Assembly: GCA_900468805.1 (NCBI GenBank)
Contig: UEIF01000037.1
Span: forward strand, 1 to 64,000
Reading direction: 5' to 3'
Source: Hyphomicrobiales bacterium
Lineage (GTDB): Bacteria > Pseudomonadota > Alphaproteobacteria > Rhizobiales > Rhizobiaceae
DNA length: 64,000 nucleotides
Each line of letters begins with the position of its first letter. The first letter of the stretch is position 1. Both the position numbers and the translations under genes were made by a program. The notes below the pieces were generated by a model. The model was given only the letters and a program-made list of their open reading frames with translations, made no database searches and was not told the DNA's origin. Positions 52,758-61,330 of the stretch are shown piece by piece.

Positions 52758-54299
52758 TCACTCTGCCGGCGGCGTGCGCAGATTGGCTTCGATGGCGGAG
52801 AGTTCGTCATTGACGGAGCCGGCGATCATGCCGTTGCGCAGCGACTTGTTGGAAATATCGATCATCGGAGCGAAGGTGGCAGTCGGCATGCGGACCTCTT
52901 CCTTCGCAGGCTCTTCGACGGCCAGGGCGTCTGCGAGGCTTGGGCGATCGCCGCGCGCCACTTCGAGCTGGCCGCTGAGGATAGCGCGTTCGGCGCGGAG
53001 CTGGCGGATTTCCGACTTGGCGATTTCCAGGCTCGTCCGGAGCTGGCTGATTTCGTATCGGTCGGTATCCAGACGCGTATCGAGCTCATGCTTGAAGGCT
53101 TCGATCTCGCGGTCGCGCTTGTTGCGGTGGCTTTCGGCCTCGCGCAGCTTCATCACCAGATCGTTGCTATGGGCGGCCAGCTCGCGGCGGGCCGCTTCGC
53201 TTTCCGTGCCGTTGAGGCGCACGCGGTTGATCTCGTCGGTCATCCGTTCCAGGCGCGCCAGAGCCGTGGCAAGCTCGGACTTGCTGCGCTTCAGTTCGAC
53301 GCGGGTGGACTGCAGCTCTTCGTCCGTCATCTTGTTGCGGCTGTTGGCGGTCGACAGCAGCTTTTCGACGAGTTCGGCCTTGGAGCCGATCGCCTCATGC
53401 CTGGTACGCAGATTGGCGATTTCGAGCGTCGAGGAGGTTTCCAGCGTTTCGAATTCGGCTTCGAGACGGCGGTAGCGCTCCTCGGAAGCGGTGAGATCCT
53501 GCTTCAGATTGGCGACGGAGGACTGCAGGCCGCGTGTCAGCGCCTCATGCTCCGAAAGGTTGGTCTTGAGGTGGCTGCGCTCCTCGTTGAGGCGCGCGAG
53601 CTCGCGAAGCTGAATGCTGTTTTCGCGACGCGAGCTTTCGACGAGCAACTGATGAGCCGTGGTTTCCAGCTCCAGCTTTTCGCGGGTCGTCGCCAATTCG
53701 CGGCTGCGGGAATCATGGTCCTGCTGCGTGCGGCGAAGCTGTGAGGAAACCTCGTCGAACTGCAGCGCCCTGTCGCGAATCTCGCGTTCGGCGTCGATCA
53801 GCCGGGCCTCGACGACGGTGAATTCTTCCCGCGTCAGCTCGTGCACGCCCTGCAGCTTCACCAGTTCTTCGCGGTAGGTGCCGGCCTCCACGCGAAGCTG
53901 GCTGCTGTCGAGCTTCAGCTCCTTGTTGTCGACCGTCAGTCGCTGGTTTTCCTGATCGGCCTTGCGCCGTGCATTGCTCTCGTAGTCGAGCAATGAGCCG
54001 AGACGCGAGCATTCAGCCCTCAGCGCCCCCGTTTCGTTGAGCGAGTGGGTGTGCGCGCCGAGCAGCGAGGAAACCCGCTCCTGCAGCGACGTCAGGCTGA
54101 CCAGCAGCTCCTCGGAAGACTGCTTGTTCTCCTCGATCGCCGTGCCGAAAGCCTGGAAATCATCGACTTCCGAAACGCTGTACTGCACTGGCGGCTTGTC
54201 CACGAGGGCCGTCTGTTCGGTGACGGACAACATCTGGCGATGGCTGGATATTCTCAAACCCGGCTTGACGGGTTCTTCATTACGACGAAAAAAGCTCAT
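52758..54299 (-). CDS. Long coiled-coil protein (possible cytoskeletal or polar factor)
   Basis: Protein of about 513 residues, almost entirely charged heptad-type helix from about 60 to 450 (for example REELVKLQGVHELTREEF, EERYRRLEAEFETLE). The head (FFRRNEEPVKPGLRISSHRQ) and the tail (IDISNKSLRNGMIAGSVNDEL) are short and non-repetitive, suggesting partner-binding ends. No membrane or signal segment. It lacks SMC-type ATPase heads. The overall plan recalls bacterial filament-forming coiled-coil proteins, but no homologue could be named. Starts at GTG 54308 and ATG 54305 are alternatives. A 503-base non-coding region follows upstream. Confidence 0.72.
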   Translation of the reverse strand: MSFFRRNEEPVKPGLRISSHRQMLSVTEQTALVDKPPVQYSVSEVDDFQAFGTAIEENKQSSEELLVSLTSLQERVSSLLGAHTHSLNETGALRAECSRLGSLLDYESNARRKADQENQRLTVDNKELKLDSSQLRVEAGTYREELVKLQGVHELTREEFTVVEARLIDAEREIRDRALQFDEVSSQLRRTQQDHDSRSRELATTREKLELETTAHQLLVESSRRENSIQLRELARLNEERSHLKTNLSEHEALTRGLQSSVANLKQDLTASEERYRRLEAEFETLETSSTLEIANLRTRHEAIGSKAELVEKLLSTANSRNKMTDEELQSTRVELKRSKSELATALARLERMTDEINRVRLNGTESEAARRELAAHSNDLVMKLREAESHRNKRDREIEAFKHELDTRLDTDRYEISQLRTSLEIAKSEIRQLRAERAILSGQLEVARGDRPSLADALAVEEPAKEEVRMPTATFAPMIDISNKSLRNGMIAGSVNDELSAIEANLRTPPAE

Positions 54300-54802
54300 G
54301 ACCATCACACGCCCCGAAGTTGATGTCAGAAGTCCCTGAAATGATTTATGCGATGCTAATTAAGTAAACCCTATCGAAGGTTGTGCTAACGCACTCCAAT
54401 AGCCTTGGATTGCATCTAAGACGCGCTATTCGTCGCCTGTCAAAAGCGTCCGAAAGAAATTAACAGATTTTTATTGAAATCCCGCCGGCGGCCCCTAAGC
54501 GCGACGACGAGACGCGAGCGTGCCTCATTTTCCGGACGCGATTACGGGAATGTGAGCGCCGCCAGGAGAGGGATTTATTCCTCTGCATGCCAATTTCCTA
54601 TTTGCAGTCCTCCTGGTTTCAAATCCCGCAACGCGCGGCACTGCCTGTGATTTGCGCTTTTGAAGAGAGCCCATTGGAGAGAGGCAATTTTTCCTCGAAG
54701 TCGTTGTTTTTTGATAATTCGCCGGTTGCCACTCCGTGGTTCCCCTCCTATGTTCCGCCTCACCTGCCGATGACGCAATCTATTGCCAAGAGGAGATCTG
54801 AT
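54300..54802. other. 503-base non-coding region upstream of sodB and the coiled-coil gene
   Basis: It contains the divergent promoters. The first half is AT-rich near 54340-54480 (AATTAAGTAAACC, TTAACAGATTTTTATTG). AGAGGG..CCTCT near 54573 can pair weakly. No gene of normal codon use is seen, and no RNA family was recognised. Confidence 0.45.
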
Positions 54803-55405
54803 ATGGCTTTCGAATTGCCTGAACTTCCCTATGACTACGAAGCCCTTGCTCCCTTCATGTCGAAGGAGACGCTGGAGTTCCACCACGACAAGCATCACAA
54901 GGCTTACGTCGACAACGGCAACAAGCTTGCAGCGGAAGCCGGCCTGGCCGATCTCTCCCTGGAAGACGTCGTCAAGAAGTCCTTCGGCACCAATGCCGGC
55001 CTCTTCAACAATGCTGCCCAGCACTACAACCACATCCATTTCTGGAAGTGGATGAAGAAGGGCGGCGGCGGCAACAAGCTGCCGGGCAAGCTCGAAGCTG
55101 CCTTCACTTCCGACCTCGGCGGCTATGACAAGTTCAAGGCCGATTTCGCCAATGCCGGCGCCACCCAGTTCGGCTCCGGCTGGGCCTGGGTTTCCGTCAA
55201 GAACGGCAAGCTCGAGATTTCCAAGACCCCGAACGGCGAAAACCCGCTCGTTCACGGCGCCACCCCGATCCTCGGCGTCGACGTTTGGGAGCACTCCTAC
55301 TACATCGACTACCGCAACGCTCGTCCGAAGTACCTCGAAGCCTTCGTCGACAGCCTGATCAACTGGGACTACGTCCTGGAGCGCTACGAAGCGGCAACGA
55401 AGTAA
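54803..55405 (+). CDS. sodB: Fe/Mn superoxide dismutase
   Basis: Converts superoxide to oxygen and hydrogen peroxide in the cytosol. The 200-residue protein has ligands His27 (EFHHDKHH), His77 (AAQHYNHIHFW), Asp160 and His164 (DVWEHSYY). Gln73 before the second histidine is the pattern of iron or cambialistic enzymes. The frame is open from 54587, but ATG 54803 with AGAGGAGA gives the standard N-terminus. A strong terminator follows at 55430-55464. Confidence 0.94.
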   Translation: MAFELPELPYDYEALAPFMSKETLEFHHDKHHKAYVDNGNKLAAEAGLADLSLEDVVKKSFGTNAGLFNNAAQHYNHIHFWKWMKKGGGGNKLPGKLEAAFTSDLGGYDKFKADFANAGATQFGSGWAWVSVKNGKLEISKTPNGENPLVHGATPILGVDVWEHSYYIDYRNARPKYLEAFVDSLINWDYVLERYEAATK

Positions 55406-55429
55406 GCTCTTCCGAGCATCCGGCTTTTC

Positions 55430-55464
55430 AGCACCCGGCGCCACAAGCGCCGGGTGCTTTCGTT
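55430..55464 (+). terminator. Rho-independent terminator after sodB
   Basis: AGCACCCGGCGC (55430-55441) and GCGCCGGGTGCT (55447-55458) form a perfect 12-bp stem with a 5-base loop, followed by a T-rich run (TTCGTTTC). Confidence 0.85.
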
Positions 55465-55510
55465 TCTGCGGCAATCCGGTCCGCCCAGCAATTCCACCTT
55501 TGAAAACCGC

Positions 55511-55567
55511 TTGACTTATTCATACCCGTTTGGCTATAAATCAATCCATAGTCAAACGGGTATGAAT
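55511..55567 (+). promoter_or_regulatory. Promoter and double operator of the ArsR-SRPBCC operon
   Basis: TTGACT (55511-55516) and TATAAA (55535-55540) give an 18-base-spaced promoter. Over it lie two 20-base arms (55518-55537 and 55548-55567) that are complements with one mismatch around a 10-base spacer. Each arm also contains an internal ATA-CC-N4-GG-TAT dyad. The right arm ends 5 bases before the start codon. Autorepression by the ArsR protein is inferred. Confidence 0.75.
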
Positions 55568-55571
55568 TCAC

Positions 55572-55895
55572 ATGTCGAATGCCCATGATGCGCTTTTCAG
55601 GGCGCTTTCAGACCCGACCCGAAGGGCGATCTTCGAGCGCCTGTGCCGCGAAGGCGAGAAGACGGTCGGCGCGCTGACGGCGCGGGCCGGCGTCTCCCAG
55701 CCGGTTGTCTCCAAGCATCTGGCGGTGCTGAAGGGCGCCGGTCTGGTGCGCGATCGCCACGAAGGCCGCCAAACCCATTACAGCGTTGAGATCAAGGCGC
55801 TTGCCCCTCTGGCGGACTGGACGACAGAGATGGCCAGCTTCTGGGAAAAGCGGTTCGACGATCTCGAAGATTTGCTCAAAAGGATGGACCAATGA
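55572..55895 (+). CDS. ArsR-family regulator, SRPBCC-associated type
   Basis: Winged-helix regulator of 107 residues (LSDPTRRAIFERLCREGEKTVGALT, SQPVVSKHLAVLKGAGLVRDRHEGRQTHY). It lacks the metal-binding cysteine pair of arsenic or cadmium sensors, and matches the metal-independent group that precedes SRPBCC/AHSA1 genes. Its last four bases overlap the next gene (ATGA), so both are translationally coupled. A double operator lies over its promoter. Confidence 0.9.
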   Translation: MSNAHDALFRALSDPTRRAIFERLCREGEKTVGALTARAGVSQPVVSKHLAVLKGAGLVRDRHEGRQTHYSVEIKALAPLADWTTEMASFWEKRFDDLEDLLKRMDQ

Positions 55896-56302
55896 ACGAA
55901 ACCTCGACTGAAATTCGCTCCGTCATCGTCGAACGGGAGATTGCTTTCCCGCCGGAAAAGATCTGGCGTGCGCTCACCCAGCCGCATCTGATCCAGGAAT
56001 GGCTGATGAAGAACGACTTCAAGCCCGTTCCGGACCACCGCTTCAAGCTCAGCGCGGAATGGGGCTCCGTCGATTGCCGGGTTCTGGAGGTCGAGCCGAA
56101 CAGGACGCTCTCCTACACCTGGGATGCCTACGGTCTCGAAAGCACCGTCACCTGGACGCTGACCCCCGCCGGATCGGGCACACATCTGCGCATGGAACAG
56201 GCTGGCTTCCGTCCGGATCAGGAACAGGCCTATCAGGGCGCCAAGTTCGGCTGGCAGCGTTTCATCGAAAACCTGGAGCAGGTTCTGGCGCGCGCCGACT
56301 GA
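55892..56302 (+). CDS. SRPBCC (AHSA1-like) domain protein
   Basis: Small 136-residue helix-grip protein of the AHSA1 family (VEREIAFPPEKIWRALTQPHLIQEWL, then VEPNRTLSYTWDA and GWQRFIENLEQVL). It would bind a hydrophobic ligand; the ligand is unknown. It is coupled by ATGA to the ArsR gene and followed by a small membrane protein in the same operon. Confidence 0.9.
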   Translation: MNETSTEIRSVIVEREIAFPPEKIWRALTQPHLIQEWLMKNDFKPVPDHRFKLSAEWGSVDCRVLEVEPNRTLSYTWDAYGLESTVTWTLTPAGSGTHLRMEQAGFRPDQEQAYQGAKFGWQRFIENLEQVLARAD

Positions 56303-56343
56303 TGCAGGACGCCCGGCGTCTGATCGTTTGAGGAGGAAGAACA

Positions 56344-56565
56344 ATGAACTGGAACAAGTCCATCCGTCAGCTTCACCGTTGGCTGTCGATCATCTTCACC
56401 GTGACTGTTATTGCCAACTTCGCCACCATGGCGGTGGGCACTCCGCCGGCCTTCGTGGTCTACTCGCCGCTACCACCGCTCTTCCTGCTATTGTTTAGCG
56501 GCCTCTATATGTTTGCATTGCCCTACCTTGCCGGTCGCCGGGAGCAGGGCTCGGCCGCAGGGTGA
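56344..56565 (+). CDS. Small two-helix membrane protein in the ArsR-SRPBCC operon
   Basis: Protein of 73 residues with two hydrophobic segments (about 14-32 and 43-60) and a conserved NWNKSIRQLHRWLS start. This gene is often found after ArsR-SRPBCC pairs. GAGGAGGA lies before the ATG, 42 bases after the previous stop, and no promoter is seen in the gap. Function unknown. Confidence 0.75.
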   Translation: MNWNKSIRQLHRWLSIIFTVTVIANFATMAVGTPPAFVVYSPLPPLFLLLFSGLYMFALPYLAGRREQGSAAG

Positions 56566-56649
56566 GGCATCGCCCGGGCATTTTGTCAAAAAGCCGCGGC
56601 TGGCTGCGACGTCACATCGCTGTCACCCGCGGCCTCTACATCACGCCGC

Positions 56650-57495
56650 ATGTCATCAGCCGATCTTCCCCTTTTCCGCTTCGGCATCATCGCCGACCCG
56701 CAATATGCCGCCATCGAACCGCAGGTCGAAATGGGGCGCTATTACGCCAACAGCCTCGCCAAGGTCGCTGCTGCCATCGAGACCTTCAATGGCGAGGAAC
56801 TGAGTTTCGTCATGACGCTCGGCGATATCATCGACCGCGATTTCAGAAGCTTCGACGATATCCTGCCGGTCTACGAAAAGCTGCGCCACGAAGCATATTT
56901 CCTGCTCGGCAATCATGATTTCGGTGTTGCTCCGGAATATCTGGAAAAGGTTGCGGAACGGGTCGGCATGCCGGCCGCCTATTACAGCTTCCAGCGCCAT
57001 GATTTCCGCTTCATCGTACTCAATGGCAACGAAGTCAGCACTTTCGCACCGCCCGAAGGCCATGCCTTCCGTGCGCTTGGCCGCGAGCGTCTGGCGGCGC
57101 TGCTGGCCGCAGGCGTCGACAACGCTCATGAGTGGAACGCGTCGCTGAGCGACGAGCAATTCACCTGGTTGGCAAATGAGATCGAGCAGGCGAAGGCCGC
57201 GGACGAGAAGGTGATCGTCATGAATCACTTCCCCGTCCATCCACCCTGCGAGCATGATATGTGGGACCGCGAGCGCATCGTCGAACTGCTGTCTTCACAG
57301 GACAATGTCGTCGCCTATCTCAACGGCCATAACCACGTCGGCAATTACGGCAAGGTCGGCGGCTGCCACTTCGTCAATTTCAAGGGTGTGGTCGATACCG
57401 AGAGCGAAAACACTTTCGCGATCGTCGATGTATACTCGGACCGGATGGAGATCCGCGGTTTCGGCCGCGAGGACAGCCGCACTCTCTCGTATTAA
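56650..57495 (+). CDS. Mn-dependent ADP-ribose/CDP-alcohol diphosphatase-like metallophosphoesterase
   Basis: Calcineurin-fold phosphoesterase of 281 residues. The motif order matches the ADPRibase-Mn group: FGIIADPQY (Asp16, with Gln18 in place of the usual His), LGDIIDRD (58-65), LLGNHDF (86-91), VMNHFPVHP and NGHNHVGNYG (about 226-235). The group hydrolyses ADP-ribose, CDP-choline or similar diphosphates. No signal peptide. Its stop overlaps that of the convergent AraC gene by 4 bases. Confidence 0.82.
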   Translation: MSSADLPLFRFGIIADPQYAAIEPQVEMGRYYANSLAKVAAAIETFNGEELSFVMTLGDIIDRDFRSFDDILPVYEKLRHEAYFLLGNHDFGVAPEYLEKVAERVGMPAAYYSFQRHDFRFIVLNGNEVSTFAPPEGHAFRALGRERLAALLAAGVDNAHEWNASLSDEQFTWLANEIEQAKAADEKVIVMNHFPVHPPCEHDMWDRERIVELLSSQDNVVAYLNGHNHVGNYGKVGGCHFVNFKGVVDTESENTFAIVDVYSDRMEIRGFGREDSRTLSY

Positions 57496-58406
57496 GCCAC
57501 TTCCGTCGCGACCGTCGCCGGCTGTGCCCGGTGCTCCAGCGCGTCCTTCTTCGGCGGCGTGCCGAACATGCGGGCATATTCGCGGCTGAACTGCGAGGCA
57601 CTTTCATAGCCCACCTGATAGGCAGCGTTGGCGGCATTGATGCCATCGGCCACCATCAGCCGCTTTGCCTCGAGAAGCCTGAGCTGCTTCTGATATTGAA
57701 GCGGGCTCATCGAAGTCAGCATCTTGAAATGCTGGTGAAAGGAGGAGGGGCTCATCTTCGCTGCCGCCGCCAGCTGCTCCACTCGCACCGGCGCCGTGAA
57801 ATTGTCGCGCAACAGGTGAATGGCATCTGCCACGCGCCGCGTCTGGCTGCCGGGCAGCGCCAGCTTGCAGACCTCGCTGCCATTCTCGCCTGACAGCAGC
57901 CAGAAGCTGATCTCGCGCAGGATCGCCTGTCGCAGGATCGGGATAGATTTCGGTGTGTTCAGCATACGCATCAGCCGCAGGATGCAATCCTGCAATTCCC
58001 CGCCGAATTGCTGCACAAAAACACCGGGACCGCCTTCACCCGAAGGCTTCGGCGGAGTTTCCATCGCCTCAAGAACGTCGCGCAGAATGGTGACATCGAG
58101 TTCCAGCGTCAGCGCGATCATCGGCCGTTCCACGCTTGCCTCGATCACTTGGCCGAAGGCCGGCATTTCCACGCTGATAACCAGCGCCTGCATGGTTGTA
58201 TAGGTATAGAGCCGCTCTCCGAACATGATCTGCTTGGCGCCGTCGATGATGATGCAGAGCGCCGGCCGGTAGATCGCCGGCTTAGGCATGGTAAGCGTGG
58301 AAGCGCGCATCAGGTAGAAGCCGGGCAGGGCGGTTGTAAACAACCCGTCGCCGCCGCCATGGCTGTCCATGTACTGGTTAAGCACGGTCTTGATTTCATT
58401 GGACAT
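57492..58406 (-). CDS. AraC-family transcriptional regulator
   Basis: Regulator of 304 residues: an N-terminal cupin-like sensing domain of the AraC_N type (about 20-180, with YRPALCIIIDGAKQIMFGERLYTY) and a C-terminal double helix-turn-helix (about 195-290: VEQLAAAAKMSPSSFHQHFKMLT, INAANAAYQVGYESASQFSREYARMFG). GGAGA best suits ATG 58406; 58409 and 58412 are also ATG. It is divergent from the SDR gene at 58566, which is its likely target. Confidence 0.9.
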   Translation of the reverse strand: MSNEIKTVLNQYMDSHGGGDGLFTTALPGFYLMRASTLTMPKPAIYRPALCIIIDGAKQIMFGERLYTYTTMQALVISVEMPAFGQVIEASVERPMIALTLELDVTILRDVLEAMETPPKPSGEGGPGVFVQQFGGELQDCILRLMRMLNTPKSIPILRQAILREISFWLLSGENGSEVCKLALPGSQTRRVADAIHLLRDNFTAPVRVEQLAAAAKMSPSSFHQHFKMLTSMSPLQYQKQLRLLEAKRLMVADGINAANAAYQVGYESASQFSREYARMFGTPPKKDALEHRAQPATVATEVA

Positions 58407-58565
58407 CATCATTCTCCGGGTGGCGGCCTTTGCCCGCCATCTTACTCCGTAGAGCGGAGGCGACAACCTATCTGGAGGAATAGGCAAGAAGTTCGAGGCT
58501 TTCGGCATTCAAGAAAAGGGGTGTCAGGACCTAGATTCCGGTCGTCAGAACAAGGAGCAACTGAG

Positions 58566-59336
58566 ATGACCGATCAGAACACAAATTCGAAAATCGCAAT
58601 CGTCACCGGCGGCAGCCGCGGCCTCGGCCGCAACACAGTTGTCAGCCTCGCCCGCGATGGCGTCGACGTGATCTTCACTTACAACTCCAACCGCGCCGAG
58701 GCCGACAAGGTCGTCGCCGAGGTCGAAGCGCTCGGCTGCAAGGCCGCCGCCCTGCAGCTCGATACCGGTAATGTCGCGGCCTTCGATGCTTTCATCGACA
58801 GCGTCCGCTCGGTGCTGAAGGGCTGGGGCCGCGAGCACTTCAACTTTCTCGTCAACAATGCCGGCACCAGTTACCACGCCTCGATCCTTGAAACGACCGA
58901 GGAGGAAATGGACAAGCTCTACAACATCCATTTCAAGGGTGTCTTCTTCCTGACGCAGAAGCTTCTGCCCGTCATTGCCGACGGCGGCCGCATCGTCAAT
59001 CTCTCCAGCGGCCTTGCCCGCGTTGCCCTGCCGGGCTCCTCGGCCTACGGCTCGCTCAAGGGCGCGGTCGAGGTCCTGACGCGCTATATGGCCAACGAAC
59101 TCGGTGCGCGCGGCATCGCCGTCAATACGGTCGCACCAGGCGCTATCGAGACCGATTTCAGCGGCGGCATGGTGCGTGACAATCCGGAAATCAACCGCAG
59201 GGTCGCTTCGATGACGGCGCTTGGCCGCGCCGGCGTGCCCAATGATATCGGCCCGATGATCGCCTCGCTGCTGACGGAGGCCAACCGCTGGGTCAACGCC
59301 CAGCGCATCGAGGTCTCCGGCGGCATGGCGCTCTGA
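58566..59336 (+). CDS. Short-chain dehydrogenase/reductase (SDR)
   Basis: NAD(P)-dependent oxidoreductase of 256 residues; substrate unknown. The cofactor loop is TGGSRGLG (14-21), NNAG is at 97-100, and catalytic Ser147/148, Tyr161 and Lys165 are in place (SAYGSLKG). NTVAPGAIETDF follows as usual. AAGGAG precedes the start. It is divergent from the AraC regulator, a common pairing, and is followed by a hairpin at 59343-59382. Confidence 0.92.
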   Translation: MTDQNTNSKIAIVTGGSRGLGRNTVVSLARDGVDVIFTYNSNRAEADKVVAEVEALGCKAAALQLDTGNVAAFDAFIDSVRSVLKGWGREHFNFLVNNAGTSYHASILETTEEEMDKLYNIHFKGVFFLTQKLLPVIADGGRIVNLSSGLARVALPGSSAYGSLKGAVEVLTRYMANELGARGIAVNTVAPGAIETDFSGGMVRDNPEINRRVASMTALGRAGVPNDIGPMIASLLTEANRWVNAQRIEVSGGMAL

Positions 59337-59342
59337 TTGCTT

Positions 59343-59382
59343 CCCGGAACGCGATCGAGAACGCTTCCGATCGCGTTTCGGG
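59343..59382 (+). terminator. Hairpin after the SDR gene
   Basis: A 15-bp stem with one G-T wobble (CCCGGAACGCGATCG, 59343-59357, with 59368-59382) and a 10-base loop, followed by TCTCTATTTCCTTGTTT. Likely terminator. Confidence 0.7.
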
Positions 59383-59453
59383 TCTCTATTTCCTTGTTTC
59401 CGGGCGAGATGCGGCTGCACTGATGATGGTGCAGCCACTGAACGAGGCCCGAA

Positions 59454-60491
59454 ATGAGATTGCTTCCCTTCCTGCTTGCCGTCGGCCTCCTGGCGGCAAG
59501 TTCCGTTTTTGCCGCAGAGCCGGTCGGCGTGCGCACGATCGAGGTCTCATCACCTGCACGCGGTGTGCCACTTCAGGTGATGATCTGGTATCCGACAGGT
59601 GCCGTCGGCACGCCGGTGCGTTCCAGCAAGGACAGGGTATTCATGGAAACGCCCGCGCTCAAAGATGCCTCGATCGCCGGAGGCTCTTTTCCGCTGATCC
59701 TGATTTCGCACGGGTCCGGCGGCAGCATCGTCAATCTGGACTGGCTTGCGATACGGCTTGCCGCGGCAGGCTTCATCGTCGCAGGCCCCAATCACCCTGG
59801 CACGACGCGCGGAGATTCGACGCCGCTCGATACAACGAAATTGTGGCAGAGGTCCGCCGATCTTTCCGATGTGCTGACGGCGCTTTCCGCCGATCCTGCC
59901 TGGGCCGCCCGTATCGATGAGAAGCACGTGGGTGCGCTAGGCTTTTCGCTCGGCGGACATACGGTCATGGCGGTTGCCGGTGTGCGGGTGGATCGCGAGG
60001 CCTTCGCCCGATATTGCGACGTGGAAAAGACGATGCCCGACTGCGTCTGGTTTGCCGGTGGCAAAGTCGACCTGCGCAGCGTGGACAAGGCGCTTTTCGA
60101 GCAGTCGAACCGCGATCCGCGCATCCGCTCCGTCGTCGCGATCGATCCTTCCGTCGTGCGGGCCTTCACGGCCGCGAGCTTGCGGTCTATCGATATACCC
60201 ATGCACATCATCAACATAGGCCGCCCGCAAACCATCCCTGTGGGCGTGAAGTCGGACGATATCGCAGCCGAGATTCCAGGCGCCGATTATCAGACCGTCG
60301 ATGGCGCAGTACATCTGAGCTTCCTCGCCGAATGTCGATCTGATGCACCGGATTTCCTGAAAAGCCTCGGAGAGACCGACCCGATCTGCGAGGATGCGCC
60401 GGGAAATCCGCGAACGAGAGCTGAAATCCACGTGCAGATGGCGGCGATGATCGAGGCCGCCTTCCTCGCCGATTTCGCGCGCGAGAAATAA
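59454..60491 (+). CDS. Exported alpha/beta hydrolase (dienelactone-hydrolase / PAF-acetylhydrolase-like)
   Basis: Exported hydrolase of 345 residues with unknown substrate. The signal peptide (LLPFLLAVGLLAASSVFAAE) is followed by PLILISHGSGG (oxyanion), the nucleophile elbow GFSLGG (about 162-167) and a C-terminal VDGAVHLSF with the catalytic His. The internal cysteines (YCDVEKTMPDC) may pair. It lies alone; the next gene is convergent 10 bases downstream. Confidence 0.83.
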   Translation: MRLLPFLLAVGLLAASSVFAAEPVGVRTIEVSSPARGVPLQVMIWYPTGAVGTPVRSSKDRVFMETPALKDASIAGGSFPLILISHGSGGSIVNLDWLAIRLAAAGFIVAGPNHPGTTRGDSTPLDTTKLWQRSADLSDVLTALSADPAWAARIDEKHVGALGFSLGGHTVMAVAGVRVDREAFARYCDVEKTMPDCVWFAGGKVDLRSVDKALFEQSNRDPRIRSVVAIDPSVVRAFTAASLRSIDIPMHIINIGRPQTIPVGVKSDDIAAEIPGADYQTVDGAVHLSFLAECRSDAPDFLKSLGETDPICEDAPGNPRTRAEIHVQMAAMIEAAFLADFAREK

Positions 60492-60501
60492 CGACGACGG
60501 T

Positions 60502-61203
60502 TCAGGCGTTGGCCGCCAAAGGTTTCTCCGTCCAGCTCTGTGTCCAAAGCGTGCGCAGGCCGTCGCCTTCCCCTTTGAAGAAGGCGTCTGCCTCGGCACA
60601 GGCCTCCACCCGGTCACCGCGGAAACTGCGGATCGCCTGCCTGAGTTCGCACCAGGCAACGATATTGGCAGTCTGCGAATAATAGATCAGCGCGATCGGG
60701 CGGATCATCCGCTCGGTCGCGCGTCCCATTTCGTCGCGATAGGAAAGGGTAAGTTTGCGTTCGTCGCGGATTGCCCGCCGCACGATGGCGAGGTCCACTG
60801 CTGCGGGCGCCGGCGCGATCGTGCCCCAGGCAAACAGCGCCTTGTTTTCCATCGCCTGTCGCAGCGGCGCCGGCACCGCGCCGGCAAGCTTCTGGTTGAC
60901 GCGCCGCGCGGCAAGCTTCAGCTCTTCGTCGCCGGTGCGCTCCAACAGCGCCAGCGACAGCACGATCGCCTCCGTCTCCTCGATCGAAAACATCAGGGGC
61001 GGAAGGTCGAAGCCCGGCCGCATGATGTAGCCGATGCCGCGCCCGCCTTCGATCGGCACGCGCATCGCCTGCAGCGCAGCGATATCGCGATAGATCGAGC
61101 GCACCGTCACTTCCAGCCTTTCGGCCATAAGGGCGGCGGTCATCGGCTTCTTCGCCAGCCGCAATATCTGTATGATTTCGAAAAGCCTGGAGGCCTTGCG
61201 CAT
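60502..61203 (-). CDS. WYL-domain transcriptional regulator (YafY-like)
   Basis: Regulator of 233 residues with an N-terminal helix-turn-helix (RLFEIIQILRLAKKPMTAALMAERL, VTVRSIYRDIAALQ) and a C-terminal WYL-type domain (IRPIALIYYSQTANIVAWCELR). ATG 61203 is chosen with GGAGA upstream; the frame to 61266 spans the operator. Divergent from the LysE exporter with a dyad between. Confidence 0.88.
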   Translation of the reverse strand: MRKASRLFEIIQILRLAKKPMTAALMAERLEVTVRSIYRDIAALQAMRVPIEGGRGIGYIMRPGFDLPPLMFSIEETEAIVLSLALLERTGDEELKLAARRVNQKLAGAVPAPLRQAMENKALFAWGTIAPAPAAVDLAIVRRAIRDERKLTLSYRDEMGRATERMIRPIALIYYSQTANIVAWCELRQAIRSFRGDRVEACAEADAFFKGEGDGLRTLWTQSWTEKPLAANA

Positions 61204-61226
61204 TTGACGCCCTTTCTCCAACGCTC

Positions 61227-61244
61227 CTGACAATACACTGTCAG
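61227..61244. promoter_or_regulatory. YafY-type operator
   Basis: CTGACA and TGTCAG (61227-61232, 61239-61244) are perfect 6-bp arms with a 6-base spacer, 24 bases before the regulator start and between the divergent genes. CTGACA-type dyads are typical of this regulator group; binding is inferred. Confidence 0.65.
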
Positions 61245-61330
61245 TTGGTCTCTCGTATAGAGCCACCTATCGGATTGAAATTCAAGGGGCTCTGCGAAAA
61301 GCGCGCTCGAACGAGGGATGGACAACTGAC

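Noticed and set aside
54587..54802. 72-codon N-terminal extension of superoxide dismutase
   Set aside because: Not present in the family; a strong ribosome site precedes ATG 54803.
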